Source of the DNA: a virus
Length of the DNA stretch: 64,000 nucleotides
Reading direction: 5' to 3' (one strand)
IMG/VR virus record: IMGVR_UViG_3300030107_006096
Coordinates: 20,977 to 84,976 of that record
How positions within the stretch are numbered: the stretch's first letter is position 1; each line of letters opens with the position of its first letter. Shown here piece after piece: positions 48,258 through 56,577 of this stretch. The notes beneath the pieces were generated by a model. It was not told the origin of the DNA. It did no database searches and worked only from the letters and a program-made list of their open reading frames with translations. The position numbers and the translations under genes were made by a program.

Positions 48258-49117
48258 AAGTTGCTGTTAATTTTTCTGGTCAGTTTAGATTTTATGATAA
48301 ACCAGTTCAATCTATTATTCAAAATTTATTAGATCCATATGATTGTGATGTTTTTTGTTATTTTTCTAACAACATATCTAATAATTATGATGATGTTTCA
48401 GATCAAGAAATAATAGAAAAAACAAATAAAAAATTAGGATCTAAACTAAAGAAGTTACAAATATCCGGGAAAGAACATAATCCCACAGGAGATGGATCAT
48501 TCGCAAGTGATTTTTTAAAAACCATTGAATTATATGGCAATGTTCACCCAAGAAATAGAAAAATGGAACTCTGTGACAATCTTAGAAAACAATATGAGAA
48601 GGATAATAACTTCAAGTATGATATTGTTGTTAATCTAAGACCTGATTTTATGCTTCAGAAACCATTTAAATTTAAGGAAAATATAGAGGATAAAACTGTT
48701 TATGTTATAGGAAAGGAATTTTCAAATAAAGAAAAGGGTTATGAGAAAATTCCAAGAGTATTTGATGGTTTTTGGTATGCTAATTCGCAAACTTTTTCTA
48801 AAGCAGTAACAAATATGATAGGTTGGTTTCCTTCTATGAATGGAATTAAAGAGGATCCAAAAGAAATATTTGAAAAACTTAGACTTAAATATTTTATATT
48901 CACGCCCGAAGATTGTTTGTTGTATAATTGGATAGTTAAAGATAAATTGAAAGTGGAATTATTTGATCTTCCAATAGTATATCGTCACCCCGATGGTAGA
49001 ATAGTGAGTTATGAAAATTTTCAACCAATCCATGACAATATTGAAACTAATTTGCCTAGAGGTTTTGTTTTACCAGAAAAATATTGCATAGATGATCTTA
49101 CTCATCTCTGTCGTTAG
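48254..49117 (+). CDS. Putative glycosyltransferase, unrecognised family
   Basis: I start at ATG 48254, which overlaps the previous stop; the product is 287 residues. MKVAVNFSGQFRFYDKPVQSII is followed by DIVVNLRPDFMLQKP, a pattern seen in uncharacterised capsule/LPS proteins, with a GT-A-like acidic site in RPDF. The C-terminal half contains PEDCLLYNWI. I cannot name a family. Confidence 0.55.
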   Translation: MKVAVNFSGQFRFYDKPVQSIIQNLLDPYDCDVFCYFSNNISNNYDDVSDQEIIEKTNKKLGSKLKKLQISGKEHNPTGDGSFASDFLKTIELYGNVHPRNRKMELCDNLRKQYEKDNNFKYDIVVNLRPDFMLQKPFKFKENIEDKTVYVIGKEFSNKEKGYEKIPRVFDGFWYANSQTFSKAVTNMIGWFPSMNGIKEDPKEIFEKLRLKYFIFTPEDCLLYNWIVKDKLKVELFDLPIVYRHPDGRIVSYENFQPIHDNIETNLPRGFVLPEKYCIDDLTHLCR

Positions 49118-49126
49118 GAGATTATT

Positions 49127-50092
49127 ATGATAGATGTAGTGATACCAGCACACAGAAAAGATATTGAAACTCTAGATCTTTGCATCGAAGGCATTAGAAA
49201 TAATGTAAAGAATGTAAGAAGAGTTATTGTTGTATCAAAAGAAAAAATGACAGACAATGCAGAATTTTATTCGGAGGAAGATTTCCCTTTCTCATTTAAA
49301 GATGTCGGCAACATCATTGGTTTTCACAGAAAAACATTTAATTATTATGGGGGATTGATTCAAACCACATCTGCTCTTGTGATACCAGATTTAGAAAGAG
49401 ATGTTCTAGTTTGTGATGCCGATACTGTATTTCTAAAGGAAACAGAATTCATAGATGAAAATGACATTGCACTTTATAACGTGAGTTATGATCTTCCCTC
49501 CCATGTAACATTACATCCTTATCTGGAACACATGGAAAAGTTAATACCAGGTCTCACTAAACAAACACAGTATTCTGGAATATGTCATCACATGCTAATA
49601 CAAAAAGACATATTGAAAGAAATGTTTGATCGGGTAGAAGACATTCATAAGATGCCTTTTTGGAAAGCAGACATAGGTGTTACACTACAAGATTATAAAA
49701 GTTTAAATCCAAAACCTGCTCACCCAGATGCTCCTCTTCTTTTCACAACATATGAATTATATTTTAATTATGTTATGAAGTATCATAAAGAAAGAGTTGC
49801 AATAAGACCTCAAAATAGTATACTTGCTTATAAAGGAAGAACGGGAGTTGATGGTTTTGAGGAACACAATATAGGATCAAGAACAAATTTAAAAGGCAAT
49901 GTTCAAATATTGTCAAGAGAAGAGGAAAGCAAATTTAAATTTGAATCCTTTGAAGAGTCTTGTAAACATATTTCGAAGAGATGTGAGGAACTAGGATATG
50001 ATGCAGTTACTTTTCAAAACCATACTAGAATTGGTTCACAAAAGCACAGGGAAGAATGCGAGAGGGAGATAAGTGAAATTCTTGCCAGTTAA
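49127..50092 (+). CDS. Putative GT-A glycosyltransferase
   Basis: A 321-residue protein starting IDVVIPAHRKDIETLDLCIEGI. The metal-site candidate is LVCDADTVFL (D97/D99), followed by a His-rich SGICHHMLIQ. It resembles the DUF6492-type glycosyltransferase group, but I could not test this. SD AGGAG precedes ATG 49127. Confidence 0.66.
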   Translation: MIDVVIPAHRKDIETLDLCIEGIRNNVKNVRRVIVVSKEKMTDNAEFYSEEDFPFSFKDVGNIIGFHRKTFNYYGGLIQTTSALVIPDLERDVLVCDADTVFLKETEFIDENDIALYNVSYDLPSHVTLHPYLEHMEKLIPGLTKQTQYSGICHHMLIQKDILKEMFDRVEDIHKMPFWKADIGVTLQDYKSLNPKPAHPDAPLLFTTYELYFNYVMKYHKERVAIRPQNSILAYKGRTGVDGFEEHNIGSRTNLKGNVQILSREEESKFKFESFEESCKHISKRCEELGYDAVTFQNHTRIGSQKHREECEREISEILAS

Positions 50093-50486
50093 TAGTTTAA
50101 ATATTTTCCATCTCAAAAAGTTCATAGATGAAATGGGTTCTTCTGAAAAAACATTTAGGTATTATGATAAAAGAAATCCAGAGACAGCTATAAAAAATCA
50201 TTTACTTACAACAATTTTGTTTGATGATAATGCAGTGGGTTATGGACACCTAGATAAAGAAGACGATAAAATTTGGTTGGGAATATGCGTCAAAGAGGGA
50301 AAGCAAGGAAAAGGTTACGGGAAGGAAATAATGAAAAAGTTGGTTGAGTCTTGTTCAGAAGATATCTACTTATCTGTCGATAGTGATAATGAAAAGGCAA
50401 TCAAACTATACAAATTATTTTCTTTTGAGGAATTGAAAAGAAGTGAAAATATTTTATACATGAAACGAAATGCTTCCAGTTTATAA
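50073..50486 (+). CDS. GNAT-family N-acetyltransferase
   Basis: A 137-residue protein with GTG start 50073 (SD GGGAG at 50064-50068). Its acetyl-CoA loop motif is GICVKEGKQGKGYGKEIM (the Q/R-x-x-G-x-G/A motif), with LSVDSDNEKAIKLYKLFSFEE at the C-terminus. It directly precedes a sugar aminotransferase, so N-acetylation of an amino sugar is likely. Confidence 0.86.
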   Translation: MKFLPVNSLNIFHLKKFIDEMGSSEKTFRYYDKRNPETAIKNHLLTTILFDDNAVGYGHLDKEDDKIWLGICVKEGKQGKGYGKEIMKKLVESCSEDIYLSVDSDNEKAIKLYKLFSFEELKRSENILYMKRNASSL

Positions 50487-51579
50487 TTTACACATTCCGA
50501 AATCCAGTATAGATTACGCGAATGATGCAATGTCATCTTCGTGGATATCCTCTATTGGAAAATACATTGAACTAGCAACAGATAAATTAAAAGAATTTAG
50601 TGGTTGCGAGTATGTCGTGTTAACAAACAACGGAACTTCTGCTACACACTTGGTTACTAGATCTTTGAAAAGGTTTAAACCTGAGACTAAGAGAATTCTT
50701 GTACCAAGTGCGTGTTATGTTGCAGCTTATAATTCATTGCTATACGACAACAATGATTGGGAAATAGTTTGTCTGGATCTAGACAAAGAAACATGGAACA
50801 TGAAAGTAGAAGAGGTGGGAGATTTTGATGCGATTTATGCCGTGCATAATTTAGGAAACATCATAAATGTCCCTGCTCTTCAAGAAAAATTTAATTGTCC
50901 AATTATAGAAGATAACTGTGAGGGTTTTTTTGGTGAGTACGAAAACAAACCATCAGGATCAAAATCCCTATGCTCTTCTCTTTCCTTCTTTGGAAATAAA
51001 AATATAACGTGTGGAGAAGGTGGAGCTTTCTTAACAAACGATAAGTCAATATATGATTTCGCAATTAAGTTGAGAGGACAGGGACAAACGGAAGAAAGAT
51101 ATATTCATGATGAACTTGGTTACAATTATAGAATGACAAATGTTCAAGCAGCGATTCTTTTAGGACAACTGGAGAATGCAGAACATATCCTTGATAACAA
51201 GGTAAGAGTTTTTGATAGGTATAAGAAAAACTTAAAAGATGTTCCCGGTATTTCTTTTCAGAAAGAGGAAAAGAATACTTCCCATTCTAATTGGATGTTT
51301 GGAGTTAAGTTTGATCATCTTAAATCATATAAGGATGCGAAAAAGTATTTTACTGATTGTGGTATAGATGTAAGACCCATGTTCTACTCGTACAGAAAAC
51401 ATAAACATATTATGGAATCTGGGTTGTTTGTGGGAGAAGATGCTGTTTCGAATGATATAAATAATACAGTTGTTATATTTCCTTCTTATCCTGATTTGAC
51501 AGATAAGGAAATTGATTATGTTTGTGAAAAGATTCTTATTTTTGTGAAAAGGTTAATGTATGCACATTTTAAATTATGA
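50470..51579 (+). CDS. DegT/DnrJ/EryC1/StrS PLP aminotransferase
   Basis: A 369-residue sugar aminotransferase. The PLP lysine is K177 in FFGNKNITCGEGGAF. Other motifs are SSSWISSIGKYI, TNNGTSATHL, VPSACYVAAYNSL, and EDNCEGFFGE, which carries the PLP-ring Asp. It resembles perosamine-type synthases, which use the Gmd product GDP-4-keto-6-deoxymannose. That substrate is available here, so GDP-perosamine (then N-acetylated by the upstream GNAT) is a good hypothesis. Confidence 0.9.
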   Translation: MLPVYNLHIPKSSIDYANDAMSSSWISSIGKYIELATDKLKEFSGCEYVVLTNNGTSATHLVTRSLKRFKPETKRILVPSACYVAAYNSLLYDNNDWEIVCLDLDKETWNMKVEEVGDFDAIYAVHNLGNIINVPALQEKFNCPIIEDNCEGFFGEYENKPSGSKSLCSSLSFFGNKNITCGEGGAFLTNDKSIYDFAIKLRGQGQTEERYIHDELGYNYRMTNVQAAILLGQLENAEHILDNKVRVFDRYKKNLKDVPGISFQKEEKNTSHSNWMFGVKFDHLKSYKDAKKYFTDCGIDVRPMFYSYRKHKHIMESGLFVGEDAVSNDINNTVVIFPSYPDLTDKEIDYVCEKILIFVKRLMYAHFKL

Positions 51580-52270
51580 TACCAAAAAATATTATTTTGC
51601 TGAGTTGGTGGGAAGTCTCTACAACATAGACTTAGCAGATCTAGACAGTGAAGATGAGAAAACAAATCTAACATTAGGTAAAGATACTCATACTTCTCTC
51701 CATAAAATTTATTATAACAAGATAGATGCAGACGGTGGATGGCCAGAGTTTGATAATCTATACAAAGCATTTGTCAGAGAAGTTATCTTTCCATTGTTTG
51801 AAGATGACGAGTTGATCTATCAGAAGACTCCCGGCATTCGTTTCAATAGACCGGGAGCGAAAGCAGTTTATAGGTGGCACTCAGACGGTGATTCCCACCA
51901 TAAGCATCCTCTCGGCGAACTGAATGTATTTTTGCCACTCACTAAATCTTTTGATACCAATACTGTATGGATTGAAAGTTTGCCCGGACTTGGAGACTTC
52001 GCTCCAGTAAATCTTGAGTATGGTCAATTCCTTTTCGCTTACTTCAATCAGTGCCGTCATGGAAACCAAGATAATGAAACCGGCAAGACAAGAGTTAGTT
52101 TTGACTTTAGAGTTATGCCTGGTTTTGCGTATGATGATAAATGTGATAAAGTCACATGTACAACAAAACAACCCTTTACAGTAGGTGGGTATTATGATAA
52201 AATGAGTCGTGATGAAACACCAGATACATTTGATCCGATTGAAAATGCAAAGTTAGGTTCAGCATGTTAG
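51560..52270 (+). CDS. 2OG-Fe(II) oxygenase, StrG-like
   Basis: A 236-residue protein. The iron triad is visible as WHSD (H107, D109) and CRHGN (H167), with KTRVSFDFR as the 2-oxoglutarate Arg. It resembles the StrG/streptomycin-biosynthesis-like oxygenases found in antibiotic and surface-sugar clusters and in marine phages. Encoded between two aminotransferases, it may hydroxylate or desaturate a sugar nucleotide; substrate unknown. Confidence 0.82.
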   Translation: MHILNYDTKKYYFAELVGSLYNIDLADLDSEDEKTNLTLGKDTHTSLHKIYYNKIDADGGWPEFDNLYKAFVREVIFPLFEDDELIYQKTPGIRFNRPGAKAVYRWHSDGDSHHKHPLGELNVFLPLTKSFDTNTVWIESLPGLGDFAPVNLEYGQFLFAYFNQCRHGNQDNETGKTRVSFDFRVMPGFAYDDKCDKVTCTTKQPFTVGGYYDKMSRDETPDTFDPIENAKLGSAC

Positions 52271-52908
52271 TACAAAAGTATATGGACGAGTATAAACTTT
52301 CCGATCCGTGGGATGTGGTTGATTTGTTTGAAAAAGTTCTAGCAGAATATGCTGGAAGCAAGTATGCTGTCGCTGTAGATAATTGCACAGATGCGATGTT
52401 TCTTTGTCTGAAGTATCTTAAAGCAGAAGGCGAAATTATTTTGCCAAAAAGAACATATGTTTCTGTTCCTTGTACTGTCATTCATGCTGGGTGTCAAGTA
52501 AAGTTTGAGGACATTAAGTGGAGTGGAGCATATCAACTTAATCCATATCCAGTATGGGATGGAGCTACTAGAATGAAGCAGGGAATGTACGTTCCAGACT
52601 CTTACTATTGTTTGTCTTTTCATAGAAGAAAACACATTCCAATCGGCAAAGGTGGAATGATACTCACGAACAACAAAGATGCATATGAATGGTTTAAGGT
52701 AGCTCGGTATGAGGGAAGACATATGGACAAGTTGTATAAGGATGACTCCTTTGATATGATTGGATGGAACATGTATATGCCTCCGGAACAAGCAGCCGAG
52801 GGACTGGAGTTGTTTAAAAATATTTCAGATGATAATGATGATCTGGAAACTTCTGGTATGCATAAGGATTTGTCAGAGTTTCCAATATATGAAAAGGCAA
52901 ACCGATGA
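52264..52908 (+). CDS. Short DegT/DnrJ-type PLP protein
   Basis: A 214-residue protein, much shorter than the usual 370-400. It keeps AVAVDNCTDAMFLCLKYL, LPKRTYVSVPCTVIHAG and CLSFHRRKHIPIGKGGMIL, where K123 aligns with the PLP lysine (SFHxxK). The C-terminal domain is reduced to about 60 residues. It may be a dedicated small aminotransferase, a regulatory relative, or a decaying copy. The next gene starts by ATGA overlap. Confidence 0.75.
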   Translation: MLVQKYMDEYKLSDPWDVVDLFEKVLAEYAGSKYAVAVDNCTDAMFLCLKYLKAEGEIILPKRTYVSVPCTVIHAGCQVKFEDIKWSGAYQLNPYPVWDGATRMKQGMYVPDSYYCLSFHRRKHIPIGKGGMILTNNKDAYEWFKVARYEGRHMDKLYKDDSFDMIGWNMYMPPEQAAEGLELFKNISDDNDDLETSGMHKDLSEFPIYEKANR

Positions 52909-53723
52909 GTACAAAAATAATTGCAGAGATTGGAATAAATCATAATGGTGACATTAATATCGCAAAGAAATTAATTGATGTTGCTGCTGTTGCAGGATGC
53001 GACTTTGTAAAGTTTCAAAAGAGAAATCCTGATGTATGTGTACCAGAAGATCAGAAGTATAAGAGGAGAGATACTCCTTGGGGAAATCTCATGTATCTAG
53101 AGTACAAATATCGAATGGAGTTTGATCACTCTCAATACGATGAATTGTTTTCATATGCTGATTCAAAAGGAATAGGAATGTTTGCATCAGTTTGGGATAA
53201 TGATTCTGTTGACTTCATGAGAACTTACACAAGCACAATGAAGGTTCCTTCTGCTCTGATCACAAACAATGATCTTTTATTTTATGCAAGAGATCGATCA
53301 GATTATTTAATGATCTCAACAGGAATGAGCGAAGAAAAAGAAATAGAAAATGCAGTGAAGGTAGGAAACCCTGATCTCATATTCCATACTAACTCCTCAT
53401 ATCCATCCCCGGTTGATGATTTAAATTTGAATTATATAGAATGGTTATATGAAAAGTATCCAGATAAAGATATTGGTTACAGTGGACATGAATATGGCCT
53501 TGTCCCTACATATGCAGCAGTTGTCAAGGGTGCTACTTGGATTGAAAGACACATAACACTAGACAGAACAATGTGGGGATCTGATCAGATGGCATCTGTA
53601 GAGCCTCATGGACTAATAAAATTGGTAAAAGATATTCGTAGTATAGAAAAGTCACTAGGAGATAGTGGTCCTAGAAAGGTTTTGGAATCTGAATTAAGTA
53701 AAAGAGAATCATTGAGGGGTTAA
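52905..53723 (+). CDS. neuB: N-acetylneuraminate (nonulosonate) synthase NeuB, lacking SAF domain
   Basis: A 272-residue protein. Motifs of the NeuB TIM barrel are AEIGINHNGDINIAKKLIDVA, DFVKFQKRN, STGMS (138-142) and YSGHEYGL, then IERHITLDRTMWGSDQMAS. NeuB condenses phosphoenolpyruvate with ManNAc or a related 6-carbon sugar to a nonulosonic acid. Full-length NeuB (about 340) has a C-terminal antifreeze-like SAF domain, which is missing. It is followed immediately by neuA. Confidence 0.92.
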   Translation: MSTKIIAEIGINHNGDINIAKKLIDVAAVAGCDFVKFQKRNPDVCVPEDQKYKRRDTPWGNLMYLEYKYRMEFDHSQYDELFSYADSKGIGMFASVWDNDSVDFMRTYTSTMKVPSALITNNDLLFYARDRSDYLMISTGMSEEKEIENAVKVGNPDLIFHTNSSYPSPVDDLNLNYIEWLYEKYPDKDIGYSGHEYGLVPTYAAVVKGATWIERHITLDRTMWGSDQMASVEPHGLIKLVKDIRSIEKSLGDSGPRKVLESELSKRESLRG

Positions 53724-53724
53724 T

Positions 53725-54360
53725 ATGAAAACAGTAGCGTTGATATTAGCGAGAGGTGGCAGCAAAGGAATCCCAAATAAAAACATTCAGTTGTTGGGTG
53801 GGGAGCCTCTAATAGCATACTCAATAAATGCAGCAAAATATTCTGATGTGGATGAAGTTTGGGTTAGCACAGATTCTGCAAACATAAAAACTTTGGCAAA
53901 AAAGTTTGGGGCGAAAGTCATAGACAGACCTTCTGAATATTCAAAGGACGAATCGCCAAACGAAGATGCTCTATTACATTTTGCAGAGAATGTAGAGTTT
54001 GATATTCTTGTTTCGATGCAGCCTACTTCCCCTTTGATTTCTCCTAAGTATATAAATGAAAGTGTAGAGAAAATAAAGGAAGGATTCAATTCTTCGTTTA
54101 CTGCATACAAGGAACACTGGTATCCAAGATGGACAAAGAACATTGAACCAATCGGTTTTAAGAATGAAAGCAGACCGAGAAGACAAGATAGAAATGATGT
54201 TTATGTGGAGAATGGTGCAGTCTATACCACCACAAGAAAAGATTTGATAAAATCTAAAACTAGAGTAAGTGGAAAGATTGCGGTAGTAGAAATGCCTTTT
54301 GCGGATAGTATTCAAATTGACACCTATGAAGATATGAAATTAGTGGAGAAAATTCTATGA
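53725..54360 (+). CDS. neuA: CMP-nonulosonate (sialate) cytidylyltransferase
   Basis: A 211-residue protein with the CTP-binding motif LARGGSKGIPNKNIQ (from residue 8), VWVSTDSANI, LVSMQPTSPLI and VENGAVYTT, characteristic of NeuA/PseF-type synthetases. It activates the NeuB product as a CMP-sugar. Starts one base after the neuB stop and ends with an ATGA overlap into a HAD protein. Confidence 0.94.
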   Translation: MKTVALILARGGSKGIPNKNIQLLGGEPLIAYSINAAKYSDVDEVWVSTDSANIKTLAKKFGAKVIDRPSEYSKDESPNEDALLHFAENVEFDILVSMQPTSPLISPKYINESVEKIKEGFNSSFTAYKEHWYPRWTKNIEPIGFKNESRPRRQDRNDVYVENGAVYTTTRKDLIKSKTRVSGKIAVVEMPFADSIQIDTYEDMKLVEKIL

Positions 54361-54689
54361 TTTACTGTTTTGATTTGGATGGAACTCTTTGTAAATTGTC
54401 AGACAGCTATGAGACGGATGAGTATGATAAATCATATCCTATTCCAGAAAGAATAGAAAAAGTAAATTCTCTCTACAAACGTGGTCATAAGATTATCATA
54501 GAGACTGCAAGAGGGTCGGTTTCCGGAAAAGACTGGCACCAAGTTACTAAAGATCAATTAAAAAATTGGGGAGTAAAGTATCATGTACTCCGAACAGGAA
54601 CCAAACATGCAGCCGATCATTATGTTGATGACAAAGCTATAAATGCTTCTGACTTTTTTACAAAACGTGGAGACACACTTAAATTATGA
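54357..54689 (+). CDS. Small HAD-superfamily phosphatase
   Basis: A 110-residue protein with motif I CFDLDGTLC (D6/D8), motif II IIETARG, and an ending ADHYVDDKAINASDFF. It resembles the small KdsC/polynucleotide-phosphatase-like HADs of capsule clusters. Placed between neuA and the 2-epimerase, it may remove a 9-phosphate or a sugar phosphate in the nonulosonate pathway. Confidence 0.82.
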   Translation: MIYCFDLDGTLCKLSDSYETDEYDKSYPIPERIEKVNSLYKRGHKIIIETARGSVSGKDWHQVTKDQLKNWGVKYHVLRTGTKHAADHYVDDKAINASDFFTKRGDTLKL

Positions 54690-55672
54690 TATTAATTTGC
54701 TACGGAACAAGACCAGAGTATATCAAAGTAAAACCCCTTATTGAAAAAATGAGGGGAGTTGTTCCGTTTCAAATTCTACATGTTGCTCAACATCAAGATT
54801 TAGTGGATGGAGAATATGATCATTTCATTGAAATAAAAGATGGTGAAAATAGATTAGATTCTATCATTTCATCTGTAATGAATTCTTTTGATTTTAAGGA
54901 ACATGGAATCTCTCATGTAATTGTTCAGGGGGACACTGCTACTGCGTATGCGATTGCTCTAACTGCGTTCAATCATAAAGTTCCTGTTATACATTTAGAG
55001 GCAGGAATGAGAACCTATGATCTAGAAAATCCATATCCAGAAGAAGTATATCGACAATGCATTTCAAGAATTGCATGTATTCATTTTGCTCCTACCTCCA
55101 ACGAGGCCTGTCTCCTGAAACAAGAAAAGGTGCATGGCGACATTCATGTTGTAGGAAATACGGTTCTGGATAATTTGTTGGGGGTTCCTTGTGAGTATGG
55201 GAATGTGGTTCTTCTGACAATGCATCGAAGAGAAAATCACCATGTAATTCCAGAATATTTTAAGACTTTCTCAAAATTAGCAAAAGATAATCCGGATTTG
55301 CAATTTGTTTTACCATTGCATCCAAATCCGAATGTTCAAAAACATAAAGACTTGTTGGAGGGAGTTTTGGTTATAGATCCTTTGCCATATGATTCGATGA
55401 TAAGTTCAATCGCAAAATGCAGAATGATTATTTCGGATAGTGGTGGGATTCAAGAAGAGGCAGCATTCCTTAAGAAAAAGATTATTGTTTGCAGACAAAC
55501 GACAGAAAGAGTTGCTTCCCTTGAATCATCCTCATTTATATGCAGATCACCAGAAGATCTAGAAAAAATATTCTATCGGTTAAAAGATGACTACATAGTA
55601 GAGAAGGATTGTCCATATGGTGACGGTCGATCCAGTGAAAAGATTTTGGAGATTTTGAAATGCGTTGTTTAG
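54686..55672 (+). CDS. UDP-GlcNAc 2-epimerase (NeuC/WecB-like)
   Basis: A 328-residue GT-B-fold enzyme with GTRPEYIKVKPLI, HLEAGMRTYD, NPYPEEVYRQ, LLTMHRREN and SDSGGIQEEAAFLKKK. It interconverts UDP-GlcNAc and UDP-ManNAc, or releases ManNAc if hydrolysing (NeuC type). It supplies the substrate for NeuB. The exact type cannot be decided from motifs alone. Confidence 0.9.
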   Translation: MILICYGTRPEYIKVKPLIEKMRGVVPFQILHVAQHQDLVDGEYDHFIEIKDGENRLDSIISSVMNSFDFKEHGISHVIVQGDTATAYAIALTAFNHKVPVIHLEAGMRTYDLENPYPEEVYRQCISRIACIHFAPTSNEACLLKQEKVHGDIHVVGNTVLDNLLGVPCEYGNVVLLTMHRRENHHVIPEYFKTFSKLAKDNPDLQFVLPLHPNPNVQKHKDLLEGVLVIDPLPYDSMISSIAKCRMIISDSGGIQEEAAFLKKKIIVCRQTTERVASLESSSFICRSPEDLEKIFYRLKDDYIVEKDCPYGDGRSSEKILEILKCVV

Positions 55673-56577
55673 TTACAGGTGGAGCAGGTTTCATAGGATC
55701 TAACCTTGTTGATCGTCTTATACAAGATGGCAATGAGGTTGTTGTCATTGATAATGAATCATCAGGTTCCTATGAAAAATTTCATTGGAACGAGTCTGCT
55801 GAAAATTACAAGTATGACATAGCGGACTATGATAAAATATATCCACTGTTTAAAAATGTTGATGTTGTCTTTCACTTAGCTGCACAAGCTAGGATACAGG
55901 TTTGTATAGAAAACCCTGTTACGGCAGTTAAATCTAATATTTTAGGAACTTCTTGCGTTCTGCAATGTGCAAAAGAGAATGGAATCAAAAGAGTAATTTA
56001 TTCTTCGACATCTTCTGCGTATGGTTTGAAGAATGATCCTCCATTAGTAGAGTCTATGCAAACTGATTGTTTAAATCCTTATTCTGTTTCTAAAGTAGCT
56101 GGTGAGGATCTGTGCAAAATGTATAATGATCTTTATGGATTGGAAACTATAATTTTTAGATACTTCAATATTTATGGCAACCGGCAACCAACAAAAGGAC
56201 AATACTCCCCCGTTATTGGTTTATTTCAAAATCAATTAGAATTGGGAAAACCAATGACAGTTGTTGGTGATGGTTTACAAACAAGAGACTATACAAATGT
56301 TTCAGATGTAGTTGAAGCAAATATTTTAGCTTCTCAAACTCAAGAGAAGGAAGCGTTTGGTCAAATCTTTAATATAGGATTTGGAAAAAACTATAGTGTA
56401 ATGGAATTAGTAGAAATGTTAGGCGGAAAAGATGCAAATTATGTTAACATACCTAACAGACTTGGAGAGTCCAGACATACTTTATCTGACTGTTCAAAAG
56501 CAGAAAGAATATTAAATTGGAAAGCAAAAATTGACTTAAAAGAATGGATTAAAATATGCAAGAAACAATTAGTGTAG
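55660..56577 (+). CDS. NAD-dependent UDP-sugar 4-epimerase (SDR)
   Basis: A 305-residue extended SDR with TGGAGFIGSNLVDRLI, DNESSGS, HLAAQARIQ, STSSAYG, catalytic YSVSK, and RYFNIYGNRQ. It is closest in pattern to GalE/WbpP-type UDP-GlcNAc/UDP-Glc 4-epimerases. It completes the sugar nucleotide set, overlapping the 2-epimerase by 13 bases. Confidence 0.9.
   Translation: MRCLVTGGAGFIGSNLVDRLIQDGNEVVVIDNESSGSYEKFHWNESAENYKYDIADYDKIYPLFKNVDVVFHLAAQARIQVCIENPVTAVKSNILGTSCVLQCAKENGIKRVIYSSTSSAYGLKNDPPLVESMQTDCLNPYSVSKVAGEDLCKMYNDLYGLETIIFRYFNIYGNRQPTKGQYSPVIGLFQNQLELGKPMTVVGDGLQTRDYTNVSDVVEANILASQTQEKEAFGQIFNIGFGKNYSVMELVEMLGGKDANYVNIPNRLGESRHTLSDCSKAERILNWKAKIDLKEWIKICKKQLV

Noticed and set aside
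51881-52171. - strand frame opposite the StrG-like oxygenase
   Set aside because: Antisense shadow of a gene with an intact iron triad; no SD.
52339-52791. - strand frame of 150 residues
   Set aside because: Antisense to the DegT protein with clear motifs; no - strand gene is credible in this window.
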